In this document: positions 10,551 to 20,122 of the stretch, one piece after another
Layout: every line of letters begins with the position of its first letter
How positions within the stretch are numbered: the first letter of the stretch is position 1
NCBI GenBank assembly: GCA_977006965.1
Contig: OZ345363.1
Location: 248,001 to 312,000 of the forward strand
Source: Phymatolithon calcareum
Lineage: Eukaryota; Rhodophyta; Florideophyceae; Hapalidiales
Direction: 5' to 3'
Length of the DNA stretch: 64,000 nt
The notes under the pieces: model-generated
What the model was told of the DNA's origin: nothing
Database searches by the model: none
What the model saw: the letters and a program-made list of their open reading frames with translations, nothing else
Made by a program: the position numbers and the translations under genes

Positions 10551-12101
10551 TTATAGAAAAAAATCGTCACCGAAAACGTGAACAAAAGTGCGCTTGAATC
10601 GGAAGGGACGGCACGCACTAATCACGTCCTGAGAGTTGTTAAAAGCTCCATTTCCTTGGACGCTTAAATATCGCAGGTTGGGGCACGACGAAAACGATTC
10701 CAGTAAATCAACGACAACTGAAACGACCGCGCCTGATTCGACATCATTATCACCCAACAAATAAATTTTCACTGTCTCCAGAAGCGCATTCGACTGCGCG
10801 ATACCGCAAAACGACTTCGGTTGCGAGAGCGCAAGTGACAAAGATAATTCACGAAGCCCTCCAGTGTTCCTGCCTATGTACTCCAGGATTTTCTCGCGGT
10901 CTTTAGTTAATAGTTCTCCCAAATCAAGAACCTCAAGTTGTGCCTTTGGACTTGAGAATACGCCAGAAGCGACGCGAAAAGCAGATTCGAGTAGGAAGGG
11001 CGCCCAAAGCTTTTTTAAGTTCGCACAGTGCGCCATCGCATCACTCAGTTCATCAATACGTATCCTCGGTATCTCCGTAAAGTGCAGTTCCTTCAACGCA
11101 GGCCCAAGAGCCCTCAACGATGGCGAAAGAGCCTCGGCGAGGGATGGCATGCCATCCGAAACTTCTGCACCGCAACTCAAGTTTGGGCATGCGTTCAGGA
11201 CGCGCCTGCATAACTCTGGGCTTGCGTCAATAAAAAATACATGTTCAAGCTGACGGCCATATGAAACAAACAAATCTCCAATTGCTTCAGAGGTGCGTGT
11301 TCCAGAAATCTCAACATGTCGAAGAGCTCGGCAATGTGTTTGGATGCACCTGATATCCTCGTCGTCCTTGAATGAAGAGAAGTTACACAGTTCCAACCAG
11401 CGCAGCGATATTCCAACCTTAGACCACAAAGAAGAGAGGTCCAAATCGTCCTCCCACTTCCACATATCTAACTCTAGTGCACGAAGTCCAGAACAATGCC
11501 GCTCCATGGCCGCAATATGCTCTTGACGCCTCACTTCCACAGAAAGAGATTCCAAAGTGCCGCTGCACTTTTCGAGAATCTTGTCGAAAAGGACGTGGCT
11601 TAGAACCCCACGCAGGTTCAGCGATTTCACGGCGTTGCATTTCGAAGCAAGAGTACGCCCAATATGCCGCGCGCTCACGTGGCCAGGTAGCTCAGCAAAC
11701 GTAAGCTTCTCAAGTGATGAGCCTGCGATGTCCAAGAGGATGAGAAAGTCGTTCATCTTCGAAATCATAAGCTCATCGTTGTTCCGATACCATTCGCCGA
11801 TGCTGACTGCCGTAAAAAGCTCCTTGCATATAGCGGTAAGCGATCCGCCGCAGCGATATAGCGCGAAAATGTCTCGCGTTGCAATAAAACTTTTCCATTT
11901 CCATAGACGAGGTCTCTTGCTGACGTGTCGCAACACATTCTCCAAAGCTTCGCGTGGCAGTAGGTCAAGGTAGCTTGATGAACTGGGGACTGATTTTGGG
12001 AGACATTGCCGCTTGAGTGGACGGGATGAAATTGGTCTTCTTGGCACCGATGTACCGGATACAAGGCGACCTCGACTTCGAAGGTTGTAGGGAGAAGACA
12101 T
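10551..12101 (-). CDS. F-box-like/LRR protein A, unit 1 (516 aa)
   Basis: A complete intronless frame of 516 codons. Residues 1-30 are basic with PYNLRSR, a possible nuclear localisation signal. Residues 45-60 (YLDLLPREALENVLRH) look like the start of an F-box, the Skp1-binding motif of SCF ubiquitin ligases. From about residue 118 there are some 13 leucine-rich repeats of the LxxLxL type (for example LEKLTF, VKSLNL, LRALEL, LRWLEL, LRHVEI, LKELHF, LEVLDL, LRELSL, LRYLSV). No signal peptide or membrane segment. A substrate receptor role is inferred from family knowledge only. The start at 12101 is chosen because MSSPYN is conserved in LRR-A and LRR-B copies. Unit 2 keeps an intact copy of equal length with scattered substitutions. 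Confidence 0.82.
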   Translation of the reverse strand: MSSPYNLRSRGRLVSGTSVPRRPISSRPLKRQCLPKSVPSSSSYLDLLPREALENVLRHVSKRPRLWKWKSFIATRDIFALYRCGGSLTAICKELFTAVSIGEWYRNNDELMISKMNDFLILLDIAGSSLEKLTFAELPGHVSARHIGRTLASKCNAVKSLNLRGVLSHVLFDKILEKCSGTLESLSVEVRRQEHIAAMERHCSGLRALELDMWKWEDDLDLSSLWSKVGISLRWLELCNFSSFKDDEDIRCIQTHCRALRHVEISGTRTSEAIGDLFVSYGRQLEHVFFIDASPELCRRVLNACPNLSCGAEVSDGMPSLAEALSPSLRALGPALKELHFTEIPRIRIDELSDAMAHCANLKKLWAPFLLESAFRVASGVFSSPKAQLEVLDLGELLTKDREKILEYIGRNTGGLRELSLSLALSQPKSFCGIAQSNALLETVKIYLLGDNDVESGAVVSVVVDLLESFSSCPNLRYLSVQGNGAFNNSQDVISACRPFRFKRTFVHVFGDDFFL

Positions 12102-12415
12102 TGAAGCTGTACGGATTCCGTGCCGATAAAATCGTATTATTGTGTATCCCAGGAATCAATGCCCTTGTGGCCCTACGGGCGTCGAAACTCTCCGCGGAAA
12201 AGAAGGACAGGCTGTCCTTACAATTATGCCTCCAGGTTGGAAACTTCAGGATACCATTCGGCCTTGCGCCTTAGCTTCCAGGTTGCTAAGAACGATATTT
12301 GTTCGGCTGCTGCCTGTCAAGAGAGTTTTGATTGTAATTTTCGTGAAACAGTTCTTTATCTAGGCAATCAGTATCCGTGCAGTTCAGTTACGCATGTTCA
12401 ATGTTCGGAATAATA
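12102..12415 (-). promoter_or_regulatory. Conserved 5' flank of LRR-A
   Basis: Upstream of the start, blocks such as GTGAAACAGTTCTTTATCT and GCATGTTCAATGTTC (plus strand, 12340-12410) also stand upstream of LRR-B (near 16300-16380 and 47700-47780). The shared 5' flank suggests that the promoter moved with the gene. No clear TATA box was seen on the minus strand. Confidence 0.45.
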
Positions 12416-13466
12416 ATTGTGATAGCGATGCAGGTTTGGAGACTGTCTGCCTTTGACAGACTTGAATAAGATCTGCGGTTTTATTGGCATAAAACCGTAA
12501 TTTTGGAGACTTAGCTTTCACGGCGTCCAACGATCTAGCTCCCCAGAGATGGGGAGCTGTGTCGCGCTTCTCCTTACTAGAGTTTCCGGACACCGTCGTG
12601 TAACTCTTAGAAACTTCCTCCCGGACAAGCACCGCTTGCCGGAGAACCGGAATACCGTAGTTGTAGCCGTGCGATAGCTTGACTACTACTAAAAAAGACT
12701 ATGAAGGGTGGGTGGATGGTCAACAAAAAAAACGCGGGCTGCCAACTCGAAAAGCTCACCTGTCAACGTTCCGCCGAGAAATCAGATCTCCCACGAGTCC
12801 TTGTGGGAAACGGACAGCCGGTGTACTAAAGAGCTCCTTACGCTGTTCGCTGCCTTACGCGCGGTTCACGTCCCGGTTCAGGCACGTTCCGAAGTCCGTG
12901 CCTCCGCGTGAACGCGTCTACAAGCTTGCGATGCGTGTGCTGGAGATCAAGGTTTCTTAGGGGTCCGGCTTGATATAGGGATTTCGGTCGGCGATGTTCG
13001 GACTCTGAAGCAGTTGCCGGCGACTTTGTGCGCCGCTGAGACTGTCGTGCAAGCTTTAGACCCTGCGCCGCGTGGATCCACGTTTTCAACCGCCGCCGGG
13101 TGTGTGCGTCCGTGAATCTGAGGCCCAGAATCTCGGCCTCTCGCAGCGTAGCGCCACGTGGCGCAACCCGGTGAGAGGGTCGCATGGTGAGCATCCGGAA
13201 GACGTCCTTGGCCCGGTTGCCACGCGCATAAGTGTTCTTCCAGGCGGTCACCGGTTGTGGCGCCAAGGCGCTGTCGGGCGACTTAGGTTGGCGCGGAAGC
13301 GTCTTAGCGCGTGGCCGCTTCTCGACTGCCGCTCGTTGCGGCTCCAAGACAGTCTGTAGCAATGTTAATCAATGCCCGGATGTCATCGCGCGTGGTCGCT
13401 TTCCAGCTGCCACCGGATATGCCGTCGAGGCAAAGGATATCGATCCATGCGGGTCACCGGCTGTAG
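12416..13466. other. GC-richer unassigned spacer
   Basis: No coding frame is credible: frames up to 174 codons on the minus strand and about 95 on the plus strand overlap, show no motif, and change between units (unit 2 at 43768-44893 differs by frameshifts). It has repeats of a TTGCGGCTC(C/G)A motif; unit 2 has about 72 extra bases around 44690-44760 as an internal duplication of this motif. Origin unknown, possibly the 5' part of a non-autonomous element ending at 13467. Confidence 0.35.
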
Positions 13467-14335
13467 TTTTCTTTCTTTCTTTATTGCGGAAAGCTCGTTC
13501 ACGCAGATGGTGAGCGACTGAGGCTGTGCGAAAACAGTTTCTCATTGTTCAGAAATTTTGAGTACGTCTATGGGTCTCTCACGGCATAATTCCTCTACGG
13601 TCTTGGTCCCTACTCGTCCAATAAACTTGCGTCTGAAGGCAGGACGTCCACAACGGCGTAGCAATAGATGTTCAACTGTTTCGTTGCAGTTGGTACTACA
13701 CATCTTGCAAACTGGGTCGTACGACATTTCATCCAAGTTGTGTCCAGTGTGAAAAGCGACCACCAGAGGGAAACAGTCCCAAGCGAGTGTTTAGCAAACC
13801 GTTCTTGGAGAGGTAGCGCATTTGCTCGCGGGTTCGGTAGATGAGATAGAGGGAAGCTAGTCCGGCGGAGCCGGAAAGAGGACGAAGGGGATTACGACGG
13901 ATGGGAGCTGTTGTTGATGATGCCGGGGAAAGAGGCGATTTTTCGTCCGGTTTGGAAGTTGGTCTCGTTGCACGGTTGGTGTCCGGGACTGACATGCGCG
14001 GGGGACGACGAGGACGTAGCGGTTTGCATGGCGATGAAACGCTAAAGAATATGTGGAAAATTGGCCGATTTTCGCAGTGATAGTGGAAGCGGGGTGAAAA
14101 CCCAGACATTCTTCAAGGCAAGGATGGATTTATCCTTCTGCCTCAAGGCAGCCGAGGGACGACCAAAGAAGTATTGTTCGGCTATCCATGGCAGGATTCT
14201 ATGCGTGATGTTGTGTGACCTTGGCCCCTGGTTTTTAAGGTGCAGCTTCGTGGCGGTGGGGCCTAAAAATACATAAAATGAAACAAAGTGCGGAATATTA
14301 TGTAAAATCGTACTGCACGTTGTCGGCACCGAACT
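13467..14335 (-). mobile_element. Short ingi-tailed LINE derivative (unit 1)
   Basis: The left end on the minus strand is TTTCCGCAATAAAGAAAGAAAGAAAA-like, the same 3' terminus as the ingi-like element at 22900. Just upstream, 13763-13542 encodes the zinc-binding tail (YDPVCKMC, then VEHLLL and an RRCGR end), close to that of the ingi-like protein (YDPVCKAC, TTEHLIL). The remaining upstream part, with a proline-rich stretch at 14109-13729, has no RT. This resembles the non-autonomous, truncated relatives of ingi known in trypanosomes, but that is inference. Two in-frame breaks are present near 13730-13770. Confidence 0.6.
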
Positions 14336-14524
14336 GGGAGATGTTTGGGAATTCTTTCTTTGGAAACAAGTTAAATATTCTGCTCTTGGGTTTCACGCTG
14401 TAGTACTTAAACCAGCCATACCGGCAGTACCAACAGGGGAAGGCTTACCGAAGCTCACTCATATTTTGTTCAAACACGAAGCTGCGGCAGCGCTCTACTG
14501 TCTTATTGCCGTCGCTCACGGTCC

Positions 14525-16053
14525 TCATTCACAGACTATATACAAGTATTCACCTGAAAACTGAACAGAAATGCGCTTGAATCGAAAAGGACGGCACGCA
14601 TTAATCACGTTATGAGAGTTGTTAATATCTCCATGTCCATGGACACTTAAATAACGCAGGTTGGGGCATAACGAAAACGATTCCAGAATACCGACTACAA
14701 CCGAAACGCACGGGCCTGATTCGACATCATAATCGCGCCACAATCTAATTTTCACTTTCTCCAGAAGCGCATTCGACTGCACGATACCGCAAAACGACTT
14801 CGGTTGCGGGAGCGCAATTGACAAAGATAAATCACTAAGCCCTCCAGTTTTCCTGCCTATACACTCCAGGATTTTCTCGCAGTCTTCTCGTAATACAGTT
14901 GCCAAATTAAGAACCTCAAGTTGTGCCATTGGACTTGAGAATATACCGGAAATGATTTGATATACAGCTTTGGGTGAATAGCATATCCAAAGCTTTTTTA
15001 AGTTCGCACAGTGCTTCATCGCATCATTCAGTCCATCAATACATATCGCCGGTGTCGTCTTAATGTGCAGTTCCTTCAACGCGGACCCAAGAGCCTCTGC
15101 GACGACTGGTATATCATGCGAAACTTTTGCAACGCACCTCAAGTTTGGGCACGCGTTCACGACGCGCCTGCATATTTCCGAGCTAGCCTTGTTAAACAAT
15201 ACATGTTCAAGTTGACGGCCATATGAAATAAACAAATCTGCAAGTGCTTCAGAAGTTTCTATTCCAGAAATCTCAACATGTCGAAGAGCTCGGCAATGTG
15301 TTTGGATGCACCTGATATCCTCGTCTTCGAATGAATAGAAGCCATTCAGTTCCAACCAGCACAGCGATTTTCCAACGGTAGGCCACAATGAAGAGAGATC
15401 CAAGTTGGGCGCCCCGTTCAATAGTTTAGTGCACGGAGTCCAGAACAATGCCACATCATGGCCGCAACATGCTCTTGACAGTTCACTGCCGCCGAAAGAG
15501 AAACCAATTTGCCGTTGAACTTTTCGAGAATCTTGTCGAAAAGGATGTGGTCATGAACGCCATTCAGATTCAGCGATTTCGCGGCATTGCATTTCGAAGC
15601 AAGAATACGCCCAATATGCAGAGCGCTCACGTGGCCAGGTAGGTCATGAAACGAAAGCTTCTTGACTGAAGAGCCTGCGATGTCCAAGAGGATGAGGAAG
15701 TCATTCATCTCTCGAACAACAAGCTCATCGTTGTTCCGATGCCATGCGCCGATGCTGACTGCCGTGAAAAGCTCCTTGCATAAAACGGTAAGCGATCCGC
15801 CGCAGTGATATAGCGCGAAAATGTCTCGAGTTGCGATAAAACGTTTCCAATTCAATAGACAAGGTCTCTGGCTGACGTGTCGCAACACATTCTACAAAGC
15901 TTCGCGTGGCAGTAGGTCAAGGTAGCTTGATGAACTGGGGACTGATTCTGGGAGACATTGTCGCTTGGGCGGATGGGACGAAATTGGCCTTCTTCGTACC
16001 GATGTATCAGATTCAAGGAGCTCTCGACTTTGAAGGTTGTAGGGAGAGGACAT
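14525..16053 (-). pseudogene. F-box-like/LRR gene B, unit 1, broken
   Basis: It corresponds to the intact LRR-B at 45950-47470. Two lesions are visible. In the F-box-like segment EALENV, the Glu codon is TAG (plus strand TTCTACAAAGC near 15892 against TTCTCCAAAGC in unit 2). At about 15425 a run of four T is reduced to three, which shifts the frame between the frames 15888-15418 and 15454-14525. The rest of the repeat region is open to the normal end. The start at 16053 follows the MSSPYN start of the intact copy. The 3' flank 14343-14524 is shared with LRR-A and LRR-C. Confidence 0.88.
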
Positions 16054-17114
16054 TTGAGCTGTGTGGATTCCCTGCCAATATTGTGTACCCCAGGAGCAAT
16101 AATTTACCCACGGGGCCTACCGGGCGTCGAAACTGGTCGATACCCTAAACGGGAGAGAAGGACAGACTGTCCTTAGTGTGTGCAATCACGACTATCCGTC
16201 CAGGCTGGAAACTTCATGATACCATCCGCTCTTCCGCCTTAACTTGCAGGTTGCCAAGCACGACAGTTGCTGCCTATCAAGCGAGTTTCGATTGCACTTT
16301 TCGTGAAACAGTTCTTTATCTCGGTAAGTGCAGTACTATCCGTGTGACTCAGTTATGCACGTTCAATGTTCACAATAACAACGCATATTTTAAGACGTCT
16401 ATTCTACTCTGTTGCCTCTATTAGGGAATTTGAGTTTATATGAATGAAACTTTCACTACTGCTCATCGTTTCCATTGCAATACTAACACTCAATACGCGA
16501 GCGAGACCCCTTTTTGCGAATGTGGATGAAGATTTTTCGCAGACAATGTTTTCTATTTTGCGAAAAATCACCGCAAGGACATGAATCAAAACCTCTTGGC
16601 GTGCGCTTTTTGTGTATGTATTCCATTTCATTCCAGAAAGTAGATTTTACTCATAATGACAGTCTTAAGTTGTCATTGGGCGAAGGAGTTGCAGACCACG
16701 CAGTCGAGATTGTCTTGGGTTGCTTGGATTTTATATTGAAGGGACTATTCATTCTGCTGTCCAGCACTCAGGCCGATTTAGAAGTAATCCTAATAGTAAA
16801 ATGTGGTCCAGACGAGAATTATTAAGCCCCGGTGGTAAGTCCGTCTGCTGAGACGGGCACATTGCTCGAGAGTAGGTCATCCAATGGAAACAAGAGATAA
16901 TCGGACTCTGCAATTGCTTCCTGTGCAATTGTTTGAGCATGCTGATCTTCCCTCTAATACTCTAAGGAGGGAAACTCACCGGATATGAACCATGTTCGCA
17001 CTGGAATTTTGCTGTCAGAGGTTTGAGTCCGTCTGCTGGCAGAGTTTTCCAATCATCGACTTTCAGAAATTCTTGGATCGTGACTGCGTAAATGTCCGGC
17101 ATTGTGTACATTGG
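16054..17114. other. LRR-B upstream region and unidentified minus-strand fragment
   Basis: 16054-16440 is the LRR-B 5' flank, similar to that of LRR-A. From 17104 leftwards the minus strand begins MPDIYAVTIQEFL, then DDWKTLPADGLKPL, and soon closes; unit 2 keeps 117 codons open in this frame (48371-48018). No family is recognised. 16440-16560 has no counterpart in unit 2, which lacks about 110 bases here. Confidence 0.4.
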
Positions 17115-18290
17115 CTCTTTCTTTCTTTATTAACGTTAACTAAAGTTAGCGCCTGAGATTTTCAAACACCCCCTCGTTGTTCACTGATTCGAGAACTTCG
17201 AGCGGTTTCTCATGGAATATTTCCTCTACCGTTTCGGTGTCAACTCTACCAATAGTCTGGCGTCTTGATTCCGTCCGTCCACTGCAGCGTAGTATTAGAT
17301 GCTCCACGATCTCCTTGGTTCCCACTGAGCAGGCATTACATATAGCGTCGTATTCAACCAAGCCATGTTGGAAAGCTGTTACCAGTGAGCATCATCGTAC
17401 GGCAAGCTGATTGAGGGTTGTTTCAGTGCGCCTGTGGCTTATATTGAGCTCTGGGGCTAAATATTGCATACTCCTAAGATTTGTTACCCTGGATTCGCAG
17501 ACAAGGATTTGCTGCCGTTCTTTTCTGTTTGATACATTGCGGACATAGTTCGAGTAAAATCAGTCTGATGGTTTTTCAAATCTTCCAAGGTTTTGTAGAA
17601 GTAAATGTTCTCGCATTCCAGCGGCGCTGTGCTTTTTTGCACTGTCAGAGCTTCCAGTATCAAACATGGACTGAATCTCTTCGCGGTACTTTTCAGTATA
17701 CTTTGTGCCGATTGGGCTCTTAGACTCACTTCTTCTCGTCCACCCGCGAGCAAGAGGGGACATATCAACCTGAGATACATCAATATTTTCCACAATTGAG
17801 TCGCTTCCTGCTGGCGATATCTGTATGTCACTGTGTGCAGCATTTCCAATGCTCTGCGAATGACCCTTGATGTCAGGTCAGCTTTTTTTGGAGAATCCTC
17901 CCATGGTTTTATTCTTTTCTTTATAGCGAGATTTATTAATGGTAAAGGTGTACTCCACATCTAAAGGGCCTCTAAGATGCCTCGAGTTGGATATCATTTT
18001 GGGTGCCCGCGTAACTGCTTCCGTCGAGACTGCGTACGCACCACTTCACGGCGACACCTGTGTGCCTTTGGCGGAACGTATTTCAATATCACATTGCTCA
18101 AGGTTCTGGTTCTTTCGACTTGGTGAAGACAAATCATAGCGCCATGTGGGCACTCCAGCTCCTTTGGCACACCGAGTTTGGCTTGCAACTCCTGGTACTT
18201 GCCCATTATTTGGCCTTTTACCAGCATTCTAAGTTGATTGCGGAATGTGCGGAACTATCTCAAGTTGGACATTGCTGAAACTTATAGGAT
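17115..18290 (-). pseudogene. Degenerate LINE-tailed pseudogene, block C copy (unit 1)
   Basis: Homologue of 3918-5030 with its end preserved: the minus strand ends in AATAAAGAAAGAAAGAGCC at about 17130-17113, the ingi-type tail. 17361-17146 encodes the zinc tail (YDAICNAC, IVEHLIL, RCSGR). 17793-17560 encodes GWTRRSESKSPIGTKY, EEIQSMFDTGSSDSAKKHS and MREHLLLQNL, the least damaged version of this block in unit 1. Right of 18000 is a Cys/His-containing stretch (ELECPHGAMICLH). Stops and frame changes separate these parts. Confidence 0.55.
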
Positions 18291-18961
18291 GCAATGTCTC
18301 GGAGGAGCTAATATTTTCCTCCATCCTATTTTTTGGTTACTTTTATAATTTTTTTATTGCAATTTTTTTAAAGCCCCACAGTCATACGAATATATGGGCA
18401 AGGCTTCATCAGGTGCTACCCTCACTAGGGTGGCTCTACTCTTATATCTGGTATTCTATCTGAGCCCCTAGCATGTACTCGATTGTTTTTGATAGCTCTT
18501 CATAGTGTTTTTATGCAAGTCCCTGTAGTTCAAATCTCCTCAAACTTTCTTCGACAGCGATTTGAATATTAAATGGCAATTGAAGGGTCCTCGTTCAAAC
18601 ACTGCTTCGTCTGAACGTGTGGTTGCAACCAGCCCTGCAGCACCAGCCTCAAGAGAACACAAAGTCACGTGTGCGAGAATCGACCAGGAGAGGAACGAGA
18701 GAAAAAATGGCGGGAGAGCCTAGACAGAAAAGAAGGAAAGAAAGGCAATCCAACAAGACACCCAAAAGACACACCTGACAGAGTAAGCGTGTAGACCACC
18801 CTCTGAGCACACTCCATAGCCTTTCGTGAACATGAGAGGTCGTGTCGAGGAGCTGAACGAAAAGACTGTGGAGCGATTATGGTTATTTCTTTCTCACGAC
18901 TGTGAGCCACGAAGTATGGCAGGTATACTTCCTAACAACCATCGGCTATCAGTCACATTTT
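18291..18961. other. Block C shared spacer with two empty transposon sites
   Basis: No gene is seen. It contains the unfilled Copia site TGCAA at 18514-18518 (filled in unit 2 at 50089-54881) and the unfilled Gypsy site AAAGAAAG at 18737-18744 (filled in block A of both units). Relative to unit 2 about 300 bases of the AT-rich spacer are missing near 18500. It ends at the CACATTT target of the LINE composite. Confidence 0.7.
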
Positions 18962-19334
18962 GTCTCGCTTACCGTTAGCGAGTTTATCAATCCGTTGGAG
19001 ACCGACAGTCGAATGGAAGTACCCTTGCCTGTTAGCAATGTCGACCGACTGCGAGCCAAGAAAGTCTACTGGTTGCGGATTACGAACGGTGTGAAACGCA
19101 TTGTGTCGCGCGCTGACACTTCGGATACCTTGCGAGAATGTAGCCCAAACTACGTTAGCTTAGAAAATCGTGCAAAAGCGGCCCTATTACTCTTGAAGAG
19201 AGGCCTTGGGAGCTTTTAGAAATAAATCAACACATATTGAGTGATGTAGAGACTACTGAAGCGGTGATCGAAGTCTTTCTCCAGGAAGTCACCACTATCA
19301 ACTTTACCAACCACGAACTAACCCCAAGGATATC

Positions 19335-20122
19335 GAAAGATAAAGTTTCATTCATTCGTTCATATTGCCTTTTCCCCTAATGGGGCAAGCAGCGATTCGA
19401 GGTCTAAGTTTCTTCAATTCTATCCTATCATTTGCGAGTTTGACTAGGGCTTTTACGTCTCGTCCAAGTACGACACCAAAGAGCGATTCTGGCGTTGGTC
19501 TGACACATTTCAGCAGCACTTGGTGGACCAGGCGGCGCTCGTCCATTCTAAGGATGTGTCCAAGCCAGTTACATCGTAGGTCTCTGGCCCGCATCACTAT
19601 GTCAATGGTGGGTGTCCTGGCTTCGTCGGCTATTGGTCTCTCCGTTATTCTCGATAGCATCTTAGCACCAGTTATCTTGAGTTTCTTCCCGACTGGTTCT
19701 GTAAACGTCGATGATGTGATTCCCAGAACGTCAAACATAAACTTACTCTTCCGACGAAAGTCAGAAACGCATTCACACTGCCGAGTAACCATCCATTGCA
19801 TATCATTGGACTGGACCACTCCTGCCGAAGGCACTACATCCCTACGGAGTTGCTCACCAAGAGAGCTGTAAGACATCTTGCCGAAAGCACTACATTCCTC
19901 CTGGAGTTTCTGCCTAGACAAGTTGTAGGGACGTCCGGCACCTGCCGTCGTCTCAATACGGAGTAAAACCCGTCGGGTCGCACGGGTTCCGCTTCCAGGC
20001 AGTGCGGCTGGACCATGAGATTCAATAAGAACCTCATGGACAAAATGGAACTCACATCGGAACTTTGTTCGGAAATTTTGAATCCAGTTTGGATTTCTCA
20101 TACATTGGCATCTTCCCGCCAA
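19335..20122 (-). pseudogene. 3' end of a second LINE (C-terminal RT region), unit 1
   Basis: Minus-strand frame of 256 codons ending at 19352. Its last third matches the tail of LINE reverse transcriptases: IVMRARDLRCNWLGHILRMD, where RRLRWLGHxLRM is the common form. Just beyond the stop is ATATGAACGAATGAATGAAAC (19348-19328 region), a short tetranucleotide tail as found at LINE 3' ends. Its upstream part overlaps the start of the oppositely oriented ingi-like frame at 20015. The unit 2 copy (55706-56475) is broken by a frameshift and has WNWLGHILRMD, the more usual sequence. Confidence 0.65.

Noticed and set aside
10864-11253. Plus-strand frames opposite the LRR genes (for example 10864-11253, 11557-11973, 41988-42605)
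   Set aside because: They are mirror frames of the LRR coding sequence; the amino acids follow from the leucine and serine codon pattern on the other strand.
12838-13362. 174-codon minus-strand frame, Arg/Ala-rich
   Set aside because: The unit 2 counterpart is broken into other frames by indels and the composition follows from local GC content.
18902-19219. 105-codon plus-strand frame ending LKRGLGSF
   Set aside because: The unit 2 copy has a changed N-terminal part and no family is recognised; it starts in one block and ends inside the LINE composite, so at most the part after codon 25 is an old gene fragment.
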